Below are positions 45,805 to 55,138 of a stretch of DNA of 64,000 nt, one piece after another. The notes beneath the pieces are model-generated. The model did no database searches. It was given only the letters and a program-made list of their open reading frames with translations, and was not told the DNA's origin. Every line of letters begins with the position of its first letter. Positions within the stretch are counted from its first letter, which is position 1. The position numbers and the translations under genes were made by a program. Source of the stretch: Cytobacillus praedii (lineage in GTDB: Bacteria > Bacillota > Bacilli > Bacillales > Cytobacillaceae); NCBI RefSeq assembly GCF_001439605.1, contig NZ_LMBX01000006.1, positions 1-64,000 of the forward strand, in the 5' to 3' direction.

Positions 45805-46043
45805 ATAAGTCCAGAATAAACTAAATGAAAATTTACGAATCAAAGTTGCTTTTTGGCTGTAACATATACGAACAATGGGGAACCGTCACAAAATGTGTTT
45901 TTAGTAACCGAACTACTATTGGATAATTAGATGACTATAACTATTTTACGTGGTACACCTTTACAATTCTTCACTTTTCTAGATGTTAGGCTAAATAAAA
46001 AGAAGCGGCGCATTAAGCATTTGCCGCTTCTTTTATTTGCTTA
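45805..46043. terminator. gap with terminator at 45993-46038
   Basis: No gene seen. AAAAGAAGCGGC/GCCGCTTCTTTT stem serves the convergent yceI gene and possibly dacC. Confidence 0.75.
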
Positions 46044-46574
46044 TTAAGCCTTTGCTGCCTGAACATCTAAACTAATTTTCACTTTATCTCCAACTAAAAC
46101 GCCGCCTGTTTCAAGAGCAGAGTTCCAAGTTAAGCCGTAGTCACTGCGTTTAACAGATCCTTCAACTGTAAATCCTGCTTTTTCATTTCCCCATGGATCT
46201 TTTCCTGACCCTTCATAAGTAACAGTAAACGTTTCAGATTTAGTTACACCATGAAGTGTCAAATCTCCAGTTAAATCATACTCATTGTCCCCATTGCTTT
46301 CAATTTTTGTTGCCTTGAAAGTCATAGATGGATGATTTTCCACATCAAAGAAATCAGCTGATCGAAGATGGTTGTCACGATCTTCATTTCGTGTATCAAT
46401 GCTTGCTAGATCAACAGTAAATTCAATGTTTGCTGAAGTTAAATCTGTGGGATTCGCTTCGATCACCGCATCAAAATTATTAAAAGTTCCTTTCACGTTT
46501 GCAATCATCATATGCTTAATTGAAAAATCTACGCTGCTGTGTACTGGATCAATTGCCCATTTTGTGTTTGTCAT
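46044..46574 (-). CDS. YceI-family lipid/isoprenoid-binding protein
   Basis: 176-aa YceI-domain protein (lipocalin-like beta barrel). It begins MTNTKWAIDPVHSSVDFSI, then HLRSADFFDVENHPSMTFKA and GVTKSETFTVTYEG, the family signature strings. No signal peptide, so cytoplasmic, unlike the periplasmic E. coli protein. Family members bind isoprenoid quinones or amphiphiles; the role here is unknown. Three 15-bp tandem repeats lie just upstream of its ribosome binding site (TTGGAGG), suggesting regulation. Confidence 0.9.
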   Translation of the reverse strand: MTNTKWAIDPVHSSVDFSIKHMMIANVKGTFNNFDAVIEANPTDLTSANIEFTVDLASIDTRNEDRDNHLRSADFFDVENHPSMTFKATKIESNGDNEYDLTGDLTLHGVTKSETFTVTYEGSGKDPWGNEKAGFTVEGSVKRSDYGLTWNSALETGGVLVGDKVKISLDVQAAKA

Positions 46575-46590
46575 TTTATTACGCCTCCAA

Positions 46591-46635
46591 TTTCATTTGA
46601 ATTCATTTCATTTGAATTCATTTTATTTTAATTCA
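46591..46635. repeat. three tandem 15-bp repeats upstream of yceI
   Basis: TTTCATTTGAATTCA (46591-46605), an identical second copy (46606-46620), and TTTTATTTTAATTCA (46621-46635, three changes). A fourth, more degenerate unit may follow. Each contains a GAATTC-centred partial palindrome. Too short for a CRISPR; best read as an operator array or promoter element for yceI. Confidence 0.7.
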
Positions 46636-46788
46636 AGATAATTTAATTCTAGATAAATTATAAGAAAGGTATAAGCTCTTTGTCAATAAATTATTTTATT
46701 TTTTCATAAAAGTCTATAACGTTCATGTTTCTGATTGGCTAGTGATACAATAAGGAGTAATAATTAGCGATCGAAGGGGATTCAGAGA

Positions 46789-49356
46789 ATGACGCATCTG
46801 GAGATGACTTACCGTAATGCAATTGAACAGACAAAAAATAAAATAATAGAGGATATGAATAATTATTTTGGCAGCAAAAAAAATATCCCAACATTTGAAG
46901 ACTATCTTGCTGACAGGGGACAATACCTTGAGCAAATTTGGACAAATGTCTGGCTGAATAAAGCAACGAATAATGTACCTAAGCAAGAAAAAATAACATT
47001 TTTGATGGAAAAAGGGTTTGAAACTGAAAATGTAAGCAGAAAGATCATTAATCATCTTTTCCGAACAGAAATACGGACATACAAAACTTTTGATACATAC
47101 AATTGGGTAAATGAAAAATTCAACGACCAAATTGAACAATGGTCTGATCAATATCATAAGGCACGCGCTCATTTTCTCCAAAGAGAGGAGGAGGATAGGC
47201 TGCGTATTGAAATGGTAAGACTGCAGGATGAAATGGAACAAACAATTGAAAAAATAATTGATGCCAATGAAGGGGCATTATATTTATATATTAGGTATTT
47301 TACTGCAGAACAATTAGCATCTGATTTTAAACATAAACGAAAATTTGCTCCTGTTGACACGTTTGCTTTAGAAGAAAAACTAGTTGAAATTGGTGCGTTT
47401 AGTGAGACTTCATATCTTACAATTTCAACATTCTTTTACGAGCTGACTGGCGAAATTCATAAAACTCGCCATCACGGACGAGCTTATTTTGAATACGAAA
47501 CCTATTATGATCGGTACGAAAGACTATATGCGGAATACTTGGCAGAAATTCTCCCGAAATTAGTTGTAGAACAAATGCCTGATTCGATTGCAAATGAGTA
47601 TAGAAATACCTTTTCTGAAACAACTACAGCAGCTATGATCGAAAATATACTCGAATACGTATATGAACCGTTAGCAAATGAGCTGATTGAGAGCATTCAA
47701 GATGAATATGTCTCTGACTTGCTTATGCTTTCAACTATCCCTTTTGATTTGAATGAACATGAGAAGTTATATGAAGAGGCACTTGAAGATAGAGAACGGA
47801 AGTGGATAGAAGAGCAAGCAGAAATTGAGCGTAAAAAGGAAGAGGAAAAACGGATTCTAGATGATATCTTTGGTCAGGAATATCGCCCTGCTTTGGAACG
47901 AAATATACGCTACACCTTGCACATTGGGGAAACAAATACCGGGAAGACGCACCATGCATTAGAAAAAATGAAAGCCGCAAATACCGGTATGTATCTGGCG
48001 CCACTCCGTCTGCTGGCAATTGAGGTATATGAAAAGCTGAATGGAGAAGAGACTCCTTGTTCATTAAAAACTGGGGAGGAGGAAAAAATAATTTCCGGAG
48101 CAAATCATATTTCCTGTACAGTGGAAATGTTCCATGAAAAAGATTTCTATGATTGTATAGTCATTGATGAAGCCCAAATGCTAAATGACAAGGACAGGGG
48201 CTTCTCTTGGTACAAAGCTATTACGAAAGCTAATGCAAAGGAAGTACATATTATTGGCAGCTGGAGTGCTAAAGAGATGATCCTTCAGCTCCTTGGAGAT
48301 GCAGAAATTGAAATATACGAATATACTCGTGACATACCCCTGGAAGTCGAAAAGAAAGAATTCAAGATTAATCAAGTGAAAAAAGGGGATGCACTTATTT
48401 GTTTTTCCAGAAAACGCGTCCTTGAAACAGCCTCAAGACTTGAAAATGCTAAGCATTCTGTCAGTATGATCTATGGAAGCATGCCTCCAGAAACAAGAAA
48501 AAAGCAAGTCCAACGTTTTATTAATGGTGAAACGTCGATTATCGTTTCTACGGATGCCATCGGGATGGGCTTAAACCTTCCCATTCGCCGAATTGTTTTC
48601 CTTGAGAATGAGAAGTTTGATGGGACAAGGAGACGTCTGCTAACATCACAAGAGGTGAAGCAAATTGCGGGTAGAGCTGGTCGAAAGGGTATCTATAATG
48701 TTGGAAAAGTTTCATTTGTTTCTGATATCAAAACAATGAAAAGGCTTCTTGACTCCGAGGATAAGCCTGTTCAAACCTTTTCTGTTGCTCCGACAAATGC
48801 TATTTTTGAAAGATTTCAGAAATACTACCGTGACCTTGGAACCTTTTTTGAACTTTGGGAGCAGTTTGACAGTCCAAATGGAACCAAGAAAGCTTCATTA
48901 TCTGAAGAAAGGGAACTTTATAATCGAATCCATGGAACAGAAATCGAGGCAAGGCTCTCAATAACGGATCTTTATGGATTTTTACATCTTCCTTTTTCAA
49001 AAAAAGAACCTGATTTAATCTGGCAATGGGAACAAACGATGTATGCGATCTTAAATAATGCCGATCTTCCCGAGCCAAGGATTAAAAAACGAAATCTTGA
49101 GGAATTAGAGCTATCCTATAAAGCAATTGGCCTCCATCTCCTGTTTTTATACCGTTTGGATCAGCGAACCGAAGCTCTTTACTGGGAAAGGCTGAGGGAG
49201 GAAATTAGCGATCATGTTCATGAAAGATTGAGGACAGATGTGAAAAATATGGCAAAGAAATGCCGTCGATGTGGAAGAAAACTTCCATGGGAACATGAAT
49301 TTCAAATTTGTGATGAATGCCATATGAACCAGTCAAGAAGAAGATACGGGGAATAA
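46789..49356 (+). CDS. SUV3-like DEAD/H RNA helicase with N-terminal extension and C-terminal zinc ribbon
   Basis: 855-aa helicase. Residues 1-370 are a helical, charged region unlike known domains (ending in a long acidic/basic coil, RKWIEEQAEIERKKEEEKR). The motor runs from about 375 to 700: Walker A GETNTGKTHHALE, DEAQM box (VIDEAQMLND) and motif VI QIAGRAGRKG. These are the Suv3/mitochondrial-type motifs, not those of CshA or RecQ. About 825-846 form a CxxC...CxxC zinc ribbon (CRRCG ... CDEC). Suv3 proteins unwind RNA with a 3'-5' exonuclease; its partner here is unknown. Single gene. Confidence 0.85.
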   Translation: MTHLEMTYRNAIEQTKNKIIEDMNNYFGSKKNIPTFEDYLADRGQYLEQIWTNVWLNKATNNVPKQEKITFLMEKGFETENVSRKIINHLFRTEIRTYKTFDTYNWVNEKFNDQIEQWSDQYHKARAHFLQREEEDRLRIEMVRLQDEMEQTIEKIIDANEGALYLYIRYFTAEQLASDFKHKRKFAPVDTFALEEKLVEIGAFSETSYLTISTFFYELTGEIHKTRHHGRAYFEYETYYDRYERLYAEYLAEILPKLVVEQMPDSIANEYRNTFSETTTAAMIENILEYVYEPLANELIESIQDEYVSDLLMLSTIPFDLNEHEKLYEEALEDRERKWIEEQAEIERKKEEEKRILDDIFGQEYRPALERNIRYTLHIGETNTGKTHHALEKMKAANTGMYLAPLRLLAIEVYEKLNGEETPCSLKTGEEEKIISGANHISCTVEMFHEKDFYDCIVIDEAQMLNDKDRGFSWYKAITKANAKEVHIIGSWSAKEMILQLLGDAEIEIYEYTRDIPLEVEKKEFKINQVKKGDALICFSRKRVLETASRLENAKHSVSMIYGSMPPETRKKQVQRFINGETSIIVSTDAIGMGLNLPIRRIVFLENEKFDGTRRRLLTSQEVKQIAGRAGRKGIYNVGKVSFVSDIKTMKRLLDSEDKPVQTFSVAPTNAIFERFQKYYRDLGTFFELWEQFDSPNGTKKASLSEERELYNRIHGTEIEARLSITDLYGFLHLPFSKKEPDLIWQWEQTMYAILNNADLPEPRIKKRNLEELELSYKAIGLHLLFLYRLDQRTEALYWERLREEISDHVHERLRTDVKNMAKKCRRCGRKLPWEHEFQICDECHMNQSRRRYGE

Positions 49357-49377
49357 CAAATACCCATAATTAATTTA

Positions 49378-49416
49378 CCAGCGGCAGCCAATCTGACGTT
49401 GATTGGCTGCCGCTGG
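49378..49416 (+). terminator. terminator of SUV3-like gene
   Basis: Perfect 16-bp stem CCAGCGGCAGCCAATC with its complement and 7-base loop; very GC-rich for this genome. Confidence 0.85.
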
Positions 49417-49490
49417 TGTTATTTTTTAAAAATTAGCCTAAGTGTCTGCCGCAGCCGTTAGATTTACACTAACTCAGAGAAAACAGCCGC

Positions 49491-50624
49491 TCACGGTTTT
49501 AATACTACCTTTATACAATCATCCTCATGGTTATTAAAAATCTGGTATCCATGACTCGCTTTATCGAGGGGAAGTTTATGTGTGATAATATCTGTTGGAT
49601 CAAACTCTTTATCCTTTATCATTTCATAAAGCTTTGGCATAAAAGGGATCACTGGAGCTTGTCCCATTTTCAAGGTAATATTTCTAGCGAAAAATGCCCC
49701 TAATGGAAATAGGTTATAATTCCCTCCGTAAACGCCTGTCATTTGAACGGTTCCTGCTTTTTTTATTGCCTTTGTGGAAATTTGGATTGGACCAAGTGTA
49801 CCGCCTTGAAGCTTTAGCTTTTGTTCAAGAAATTCAATCGGAGATTTCTTCCCATCCATTCCAACACAATCAATAACAACATCCGCACCACCGTGGGTAA
49901 TTTCTTTTAAATGCTCTCCCATATCAGGATATTTCGTAAACTCATAAACCTCAACATGATTCGTTCTTTTTGCATGATTAATTCGATAATCTAAATAATC
50001 TACAGCGATTACACGTTTTGCCCCCTGCATCCTGGCAAATTTTTGTGCCATTAAGCCCACAGGACCGCTGCCAAGTATAATGACTGTATCACCTTTCTTG
50101 ACACCAGCATGGATGACACTCCAATAGGCTGTCGGTAGCACATCAGATAAAAATAGAAGCGACTCATCTTCTAATTCACATGATTCAGGGATAACAAATG
50201 GAGTGAAATTTCCAAACGGAACTCTTAAGTACTCTGCCTGGCCTCCAGGATAGTTTCCGTATTTTTCTGAATAGCCAAAATAACCTCCTGAATCATAGTG
50301 TGGGTTTGAATTATCGCATTGGCTGGTTAAATCCTGTTCACAGAATGCACAATGACCACAGGCAATATTAAATGGGATAACTACTCGATCCCCTTTTTTT
50401 ACCTTTGTCACTTCTGATCCAACTTCTTCAACAATTCCCATAGGTTCATGACCGATGACATAACCAGGAGGCAAAGGCATATTTCCTTGATATAAATGTA
50501 AATCTGATCCGCAAATAGCGGTTGAGGTAATTTTAACGATAATATCATCATTCTTCTCTATGGTAGGGTCTTCCACATTATCAATTAATACATTCTTCGG
50601 TCCATGATATGTGACAGCTTTCAT
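49491..50624 (-). CDS. adhB: zinc-type alcohol dehydrogenase-like protein
   Basis: 377-aa MDR-superfamily dehydrogenase related to B. subtilis AdhB and the glutathione-independent formaldehyde dehydrogenases. Catalytic Zn site: Cys38 in CGSDLH and His/Glu in GHEPMGIVEEVG. Structural-Zn cysteines lie in CGHCAFCEQDLTSQC. The Rossmann motif GSGPVGLMAQ is present. The substrate is unknown. Ribosome binding site is weak. Single gene on the minus strand, divergent from cotF. Confidence 0.88.
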   Translation of the reverse strand: MKAVTYHGPKNVLIDNVEDPTIEKNDDIIVKITSTAICGSDLHLYQGNMPLPPGYVIGHEPMGIVEEVGSEVTKVKKGDRVVIPFNIACGHCAFCEQDLTSQCDNSNPHYDSGGYFGYSEKYGNYPGGQAEYLRVPFGNFTPFVIPESCELEDESLLFLSDVLPTAYWSVIHAGVKKGDTVIILGSGPVGLMAQKFARMQGAKRVIAVDYLDYRINHAKRTNHVEVYEFTKYPDMGEHLKEITHGGADVVIDCVGMDGKKSPIEFLEQKLKLQGGTLGPIQISTKAIKKAGTVQMTGVYGGNYNLFPLGAFFARNITLKMGQAPVIPFMPKLYEMIKDKEFDPTDIITHKLPLDKASHGYQIFNNHEDDCIKVVLKP

Positions 50625-50780
50625 TTCTAAACACTCCAGTCAGTATTTATTACTGCTACCTTTAATTTAGTATTCTCCTGTAACACCGGCTTACTCCCCA
50701 AAAAATTGGTACTACTGTAATGAATAATAATTTCATCCGGTTGCAAAATAACAATGATTTTTATTATGAGGAGGAGTCAT

Positions 50781-51431
50781 ATGCAATTTCAAAACCAGCA
50801 AGGTCAGGGCCAGATGCACCAAAACATGCATACAGGTTTCGTTAATCAACAATTAAATCATGGCGGGCATGAAGTATTTGATGTTCATGAAGTATTATCG
50901 GGAACAATCGGAACATTAGATTTGTATACGTTGCTGCGTCCTCAAGTAAAGGACACAGAACTATTAAATATACTTGATCGACAAACTCAATATATGAAAA
51001 CAGAGTATAATACGACTGTAGATTGTTTTAAAACCGGACAAGATCCCTCGACTCGAATGCAGCCTTACAATATGACGCAAGGAAATGATTTCATATATGG
51101 ATTAAAGCCGTCCCAGCCGAAAAAACCATTACAATCTGCTTCAGAGTTGACTGATGAATGTATTTCCAGTTATATGCTTGGTTCTCTAAAAGCAGGTGCT
51201 GGCTCAAAAGCTATGGCAGCTCTAGAGATTACCAATCCTGTCGTACGAAGAGTCATTGCCGACTCCATTCCAAATTGTATTGAAATGGCTTATGAATTGG
51301 CCGTTTATCAAAACAAACATCATTATTATCAAGTACCACAGCTTTCAGAACAGGATATGGAGCAGTTAGTCAATTCCTTTGCTCCAGCAACAATGAATGG
51401 GCAAATGCAAAATCCTAATACTGCACATTAA
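50781..51431 (+). CDS. CotF-family spore coat protein
   Basis: 216 aa from ATG 50781, which has AGGAGGAG upstream; the frame begins at 50754. A Gln/His/Asn-rich N-terminus (MQFQNQQGQGQMHQNMHTGF) precedes the four-helix CotF domain, with LYTLLRPQVKDTELLNILDR and LTDECISSYMLGSLKAGAGS. CotF-type proteins form part of the spore coat and support that the organism sporulates. A terminator follows. Confidence 0.85.
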   Translation: MQFQNQQGQGQMHQNMHTGFVNQQLNHGGHEVFDVHEVLSGTIGTLDLYTLLRPQVKDTELLNILDRQTQYMKTEYNTTVDCFKTGQDPSTRMQPYNMTQGNDFIYGLKPSQPKKPLQSASELTDECISSYMLGSLKAGAGSKAMAALEITNPVVRRVIADSIPNCIEMAYELAVYQNKHHYYQVPQLSEQDMEQLVNSFAPATMNGQMQNPNTAH

Positions 51432-51437
51432 TTAATT

Positions 51438-51465
51438 GGCGATTCCAATCAACGGGATCGCCTTT
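51438..51465 (+). terminator. terminator of cotF-like gene
   Basis: GGCGATTCC/GGGATCGCC stem followed by a short T-run. Confidence 0.6.
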
Positions 51466-51468
51466 ATA

Positions 51469-51732
51469 CATGAATAAACATCCATTTTCAATCAGAAAGG
51501 CACTGTCATTCCTGGGATTAGAAACGCCATGTATTCTTTAGCTTTAACCTAACCAGGATATCCTGTCCGTCATCCGGTATCTCCAAGCTGTTAGACCCCA
51601 ACTTAGACTATTTTATTCCTTAAACTTCTTGTAGTGAGGAGGCTGCAACCCGTTATTCTGTGAAAAAATTTGCTATTTTAAAGGAAAACAAGCAAAATAA
51701 TAAAATAGGAATGATGGAAAGTAGGGGTCTTT
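51469..51732. other. non-coding gap before DEAD-box helicase
   Basis: About 260 bp without open frame or repeat. A long 5' leader would be usual for cold-inducible DEAD-box helicase genes; I can identify no firm promoter. Confidence 0.3.
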
Positions 51733-53091
51733 TTGCCTGATTTTTTACCATTAGGAATATCTTCGAGTGTTTCAAATGCGTTACAGAAAGGAAGTATTGT
51801 TAAACCGACTCCCATTCAAGGTAAGGCGATTCCAGCTATTTTGAATGGAAAAGATCTCATTGCACAATCCCAAACTGGAACAGGTAAAACACTTGCATTT
51901 GTTTTACCTATTTTAGAAAAAGTGAATAGAGATACCGAGTACATACAAGCTTTAATCGTCACGCCTACCCGAGAACTCGCCATACAAATTACTGACGAAA
52001 TTGAAAAGCTCATTAAACATATGGATGGAATAAACGTTTTAGCAGTATATGGCGGCAAAGATGTAGACAAGCAATTAAATAAATTAAAGAACAACATTCA
52101 GATTGTAGTTGGTACACCTGGCCGTTTATTAGACCATATTAGAAGAGAAACGATCCAATTGGATAAGGCTTCCTTTCTTGTATTAGATGAAGCCGATCAA
52201 ATGCTTCATATTGGTTTTTTAGTTGAAGTGGAAGAAATTATTAAGCAAACGCCAAATTCTAGACAAACGCTGTTATTTTCAGCTACTATCCCAGCTGAGA
52301 TCAAAAAATTAGCCAAGAAGCATATGAATGAGCCCGAATATCTTCAAATTGAAAAAACCCAGGGACCAGCAGTCAACGTGAAACAGGTTGCCATTCATAC
52401 AATTGACCGTGCTAAGCAAGGAACGCTTATTCATTTAATTGAAACCCACCGTCCATTTCTAGCAGTTATTTTTTGCCGGACAAAACGCAGAGTTTCAAAG
52501 TTATATGACGTACTAAAAATAAACGGGTTTACATGCGATGAATTACACGGCGACCTTTCACAAGCAAAGAGAGAACTGGTAATGAAGCGTTTTCGTGATG
52601 CAGAATTTCAATTACTTATAGCAACTGATATTGCTGCAAGAGGTCTAGATATTGACGGGGTCACACATGTGTTTAATTATGATATTCCTCAGGACGCTGA
52701 AAGCTATGTGCACAGGATAGGCAGAACGGGAAGAGCGGGTATGAAGGGACTTGCTATTACTTTGTATTCATCTGCTGATCGTCCGACACTTGATCTTATT
52801 GAAAAAGAGCTTGATATTACGATTCAAAAGCAAACGACTGGAAAAATTGAGAAAAAACGAGATAATGATAAAAATAAGGGTGCGCGCTCAACAACAAATA
52901 GCCATGATTCTAAAACAGACAAATCACACCAATCTCGAAAAACGCATAAACCACAAAAAAATAATAGCAATCAGAAAGCGGAACGCAAAACCACTAGAAA
53001 ACAGAAGGCATCTTCCAGTTCCATTAGTTTGAATAGCCCTTCAAAGGGAAATGGAAGAGCAAACAGAAGCAAAAATAGAAGAACACGATAA
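51733..53091 (+). CDS. DEAD-box ATP-dependent RNA helicase (CshC/YfmL-like)
   Basis: 452 aa from TTG 51733 (GTAGGGGT upstream). Complete DEAD-box core: Q motif ([12 protein letters not shown]), Walker A (SQTGTGKT), DEAD, SAT and [10 protein letters not shown]. From about residue 375 it has a basic, disordered tail ([13 protein letters not shown] and [13 protein letters not shown]). The core fits B. subtilis YfmL (CshC), which acts in ribosome assembly, but the tail is longer than that protein's. The next gene starts 13 bp downstream, and the two probably share a message. Confidence 0.9.
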   Translation: MPDFLPLGISSSVSNALQKGSIVKPTPIQGKAIPAILNGKDLIAQSQTGTGKTLAFVLPILEKVNRDTEYIQALIVTPTRELAIQITDEIEKLIKHMDGINVLAVYGGKDVDKQLNKLKNNIQIVVGTPGRLLDHIRRETIQLDKASFLVLDEADQMLHIGFLVEVEEIIKQTPNSRQTLLFSATIPAEIKKLAKKHMNEPEYLQIEKTQGPAVNVKQVAIHTIDRAKQGTLIHLIETHRPFLAVIFCRTKRRVSKLYDVLKINGFTCDELHGDLSQAKRELVMKRFRDAEFQLLIATDIAARGLDIDGVTHVFNYDIPQDAESYVHRIGRTGRAGMKGLAITLYSSADRPTLDLIEKELDITIQKQTTGKIEKKRDNDKNKGARSTTNSHDSKTDKSHQSRKTHKPQKNNSNQKAERKTTRKQKASSSSISLNSPSKGNGRANRSKNRRTR

Positions 53092-53103
53092 AGAGGTGTA
53101 AAC

Positions 53104-53682
53104 ATGTTACAGACAAAAATTAAAAATTATTTTTCCGAAGAAAAAACAGCATCATTTAAAGAAGAAATCGAATATGCAAGAAAGCATCAGATTATCGATG
53201 AATCAAGTGTGATAAAGGAAATGGATCCCGTTTCCCGTTTCAGCAATGCATACATTGAACGCAGTGACAAAGAAACAGAAGAGTTTCTCGGTGAAGAATC
53301 AGCACTCTTCTTAAATCAGCCAATTCTTTATTTAAAGAAACACCTGAATGAATTTATCTATATAGAATCAGATTCTTTTCCAATGATTCATGCTGAATCC
53401 ATGTGTCTTGAAGTAGATGATATCTTTCGTACATATGAAGTCATGCTTGGTTTAAAACTTCAAAAAAAATATGAAAAAGTTATTAAAGCGTTCTTAGAAA
53501 TAGAATTAATTGGAGAAATAAAAGTTAGTTTACTATTTAACCAGACTGATGGATTATGGGATTTTAACTTTGCCTTGAATAATCTTGAGGGATTCAACGA
53601 AGACCTAACAATTGGCGAAGTTCTTGTTCTTATATACCGTTTCCTTTTCAAATTAGCTGAAACGGTAGAAGAAAATAAATAA
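53104..53682 (+). CDS. conserved hypothetical cytoplasmic protein
   Basis: 192 aa, acidic, no signal or membrane segment. Starts MLQTKIKNYFSEEKTASFKE and ends with IYRFLFKLAETVEENK. Similar proteins occur in many Bacillus genomes, sometimes mislabelled branched-chain aminotransferase; no catalytic motif supports that. Located 13 bp after the helicase and 15 bp before ypuA, so probably an operon member. Function unknown. Confidence 0.65.
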   Translation: MLQTKIKNYFSEEKTASFKEEIEYARKHQIIDESSVIKEMDPVSRFSNAYIERSDKETEEFLGEESALFLNQPILYLKKHLNEFIYIESDSFPMIHAESMCLEVDDIFRTYEVMLGLKLQKKYEKVIKAFLEIELIGEIKVSLLFNQTDGLWDFNFALNNLEGFNEDLTIGEVLVLIYRFLFKLAETVEENK

Positions 53683-53696
53683 GGGAGTTGTTTAAC

Positions 53697-54617
53697 ATGT
53701 TCAAACATTCAAAAAAATGGATTGTCATCGCTCTTTTATTTCTTTTGACAATGACGATTTCAACAAGTGCATTTGCCTCCAATGGAGATAGTAATAACGA
53801 AGATAGTATTAACGAAAAGTTCGGTCTGCCAGTTGTAGTATATGGCTCAGCCTTAAGTCCAGCACAAAAGGAAGAGGTCCGTAAATTATTAGGTGTGAAA
53901 GATCCAAAAATGGTAAAGGAAATAACAGTCACTGGCGAAGATCTAGAACGCTATATTAAAGGAAACAAACATTCTAATATGTATTCCTCTGCCAAAATTA
54001 CGCTAAAGGATTCAGGTTCTGGTCTCTATATTAATCAAGTAACACCCGAAAATATTACTGAAGTTTCAGATGAAATGTATGCAAATGCCCTTTTAACGGC
54101 AGGCATTCAAGATGCGGTCGTCGATGTTGCTTCCGTGGTTAAGGTTAGCGGTCATTCCGCTCTTGTCGGAATCTATAAAGCATATGACGAGGGAGAAGGA
54201 ACTGAATTAAATACAGAACATACGGAAGTAGCCAATGAAGAATTAAGCCTAGCCTCTAAATTGGCAAAGCAGGAAGGACTCGATAAAGACAAAATTTCCG
54301 AGCTCTTAACTGAAATTAAGAAAGAAATTGCGGCGCAAAACCCTGCTACAAAAGAGGATATTGAGAAGATAATCAATGAGCAATTAAAGACGCTCGAAAT
54401 CCAATTAAGTCCTGAGGACCGCCAGCTCCTCATCGATCTATTTGAAAAAATGCGTAGCCTTAATATTAACTTTGACAATGTAAAATCGCAGCTAGAAGAT
54501 TTATCAAAAGACATTCAAAGCCGCATTGAGGAAGCAGTTGGAGATAAAGGCTTTCTGCAAGCGATTGGTGACTTCTTTAAAAATTTTATTGATGGGATTA
54601 AAAATCTATTTTCTTAA
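53697..54617 (+). CDS. ypuA: secreted DUF1002 (YpuA) protein
   Basis: 306 aa from ATG 53697, with AAGGGAG upstream; the frame runs to 53688. A signal peptide ends near TSAFA-SNG. The rest is a DUF1002 domain (about residues 35-180, VVYGSALSPAQKEEVRKLLG) and a helical C-terminus. YpuA is an exported Bacillus protein without known function. It ends the three-gene cluster and has a terminator. Confidence 0.87.
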   Translation: MFKHSKKWIVIALLFLLTMTISTSAFASNGDSNNEDSINEKFGLPVVVYGSALSPAQKEEVRKLLGVKDPKMVKEITVTGEDLERYIKGNKHSNMYSSAKITLKDSGSGLYINQVTPENITEVSDEMYANALLTAGIQDAVVDVASVVKVSGHSALVGIYKAYDEGEGTELNTEHTEVANEELSLASKLAKQEGLDKDKISELLTEIKKEIAAQNPATKEDIEKIINEQLKTLEIQLSPEDRQLLIDLFEKMRSLNINFDNVKSQLEDLSKDIQSRIEEAVGDKGFLQAIGDFFKNFIDGIKNLFS

Positions 54618-54642
54618 AAGCAGGGAATGACCCCTGCTTTTT
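54616..54642 (+). terminator. terminator of ypuA
   Basis: AAAAGCAGGG/CCCCTGCTTTTT stem, also usable by the convergent gene. Confidence 0.8.
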
Positions 54643-55000
54643 ATTTTTCTAGCTGTGTAAACTTAACCGGTGTATGTAAGGAATATTTATCCCGGTAGGA
54701 ACGATAAGCAATTATCCTTTCATTCAAGGCCTGTACATCCACTTGTAATATTGATGAATTTTTCATTTCTAAATAATAATACATTCCATCCAGTTCCATT
54801 TCATAAAAACTAAACTGCAAGCCTAGGAAATCCTTTTTTATCACTTTTATATCAGGATGATTTTTAATAAAATCTGCTATTTCTTTTACCGAGGCAGATG
54901 AAGTTCCTGTAAAAGCAAAAATTTTTTCTTTCATTTTTGCATTCGCTTTATTGAAAGTGACTTTTGCTTTATGAATCATACTATCCATTCGATTTTTCAT
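54641..55000 (-). CDS. conserved hypothetical protein
   Basis: 119 aa, start ATG 55000 after GAGGAG. Basic helical N-terminus (MKNRMDSMIHKAKVTFNKA) then mixed beta-rich region (FSFYEMELDGMYYYLEMKNS). No signal peptide or known motif; family unknown. Divergent from des with about 140 bp between the starts, so they may share control sequences. Confidence 0.55.
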   Translation of the reverse strand: MKNRMDSMIHKAKVTFNKANAKMKEKIFAFTGTSSASVKEIADFIKNHPDIKVIKKDFLGLQFSFYEMELDGMYYYLEMKNSSILQVDVQALNERIIAYRSYRDKYSLHTPVKFTQLEK

Positions 55001-55038
55001 AAAAAACTCCTCGCTTTTTCTTAATATATTCTTTCAAA

Positions 55039-55075
55039 ACATGACACTTATCATGGTTTATACATGACACGTATG
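55039..55075. promoter_or_regulatory. candidate DesR operator upstream of des
   Basis: ACATGACAC at 55039-55047 recurs at 55062-55070, 23 bp apart, each followed by a partial complement (ATCAT and GTATGT). The pair lies upstream of a -10-like TATTAT (55100-55105), at about -40 to -75, where B. subtilis DesR binds the des promoter. Confidence 0.55.
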
Positions 55076-55138
55076 TCTTCTAACAAGTTCCTTTCTTCTG
55101 TAGTATTATCATTAAAATGGCGGAAGGATACAAATAAT

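Noticed and set aside
46591-46650. Tandem repeats as a CRISPR array
   Set aside because: Units of 15 bp are contiguous without spacers and there are no cas genes.
46723-47241. 172-codon minus-strand frame
   Set aside because: Antisense shadow of the helicase gene, with no ribosome binding site and implausible composition.
53104-53682. Label as a branched-chain aminotransferase
   Set aside because: The 192-aa protein lacks all PLP-enzyme motifs; the true enzyme is the gene at 58395.
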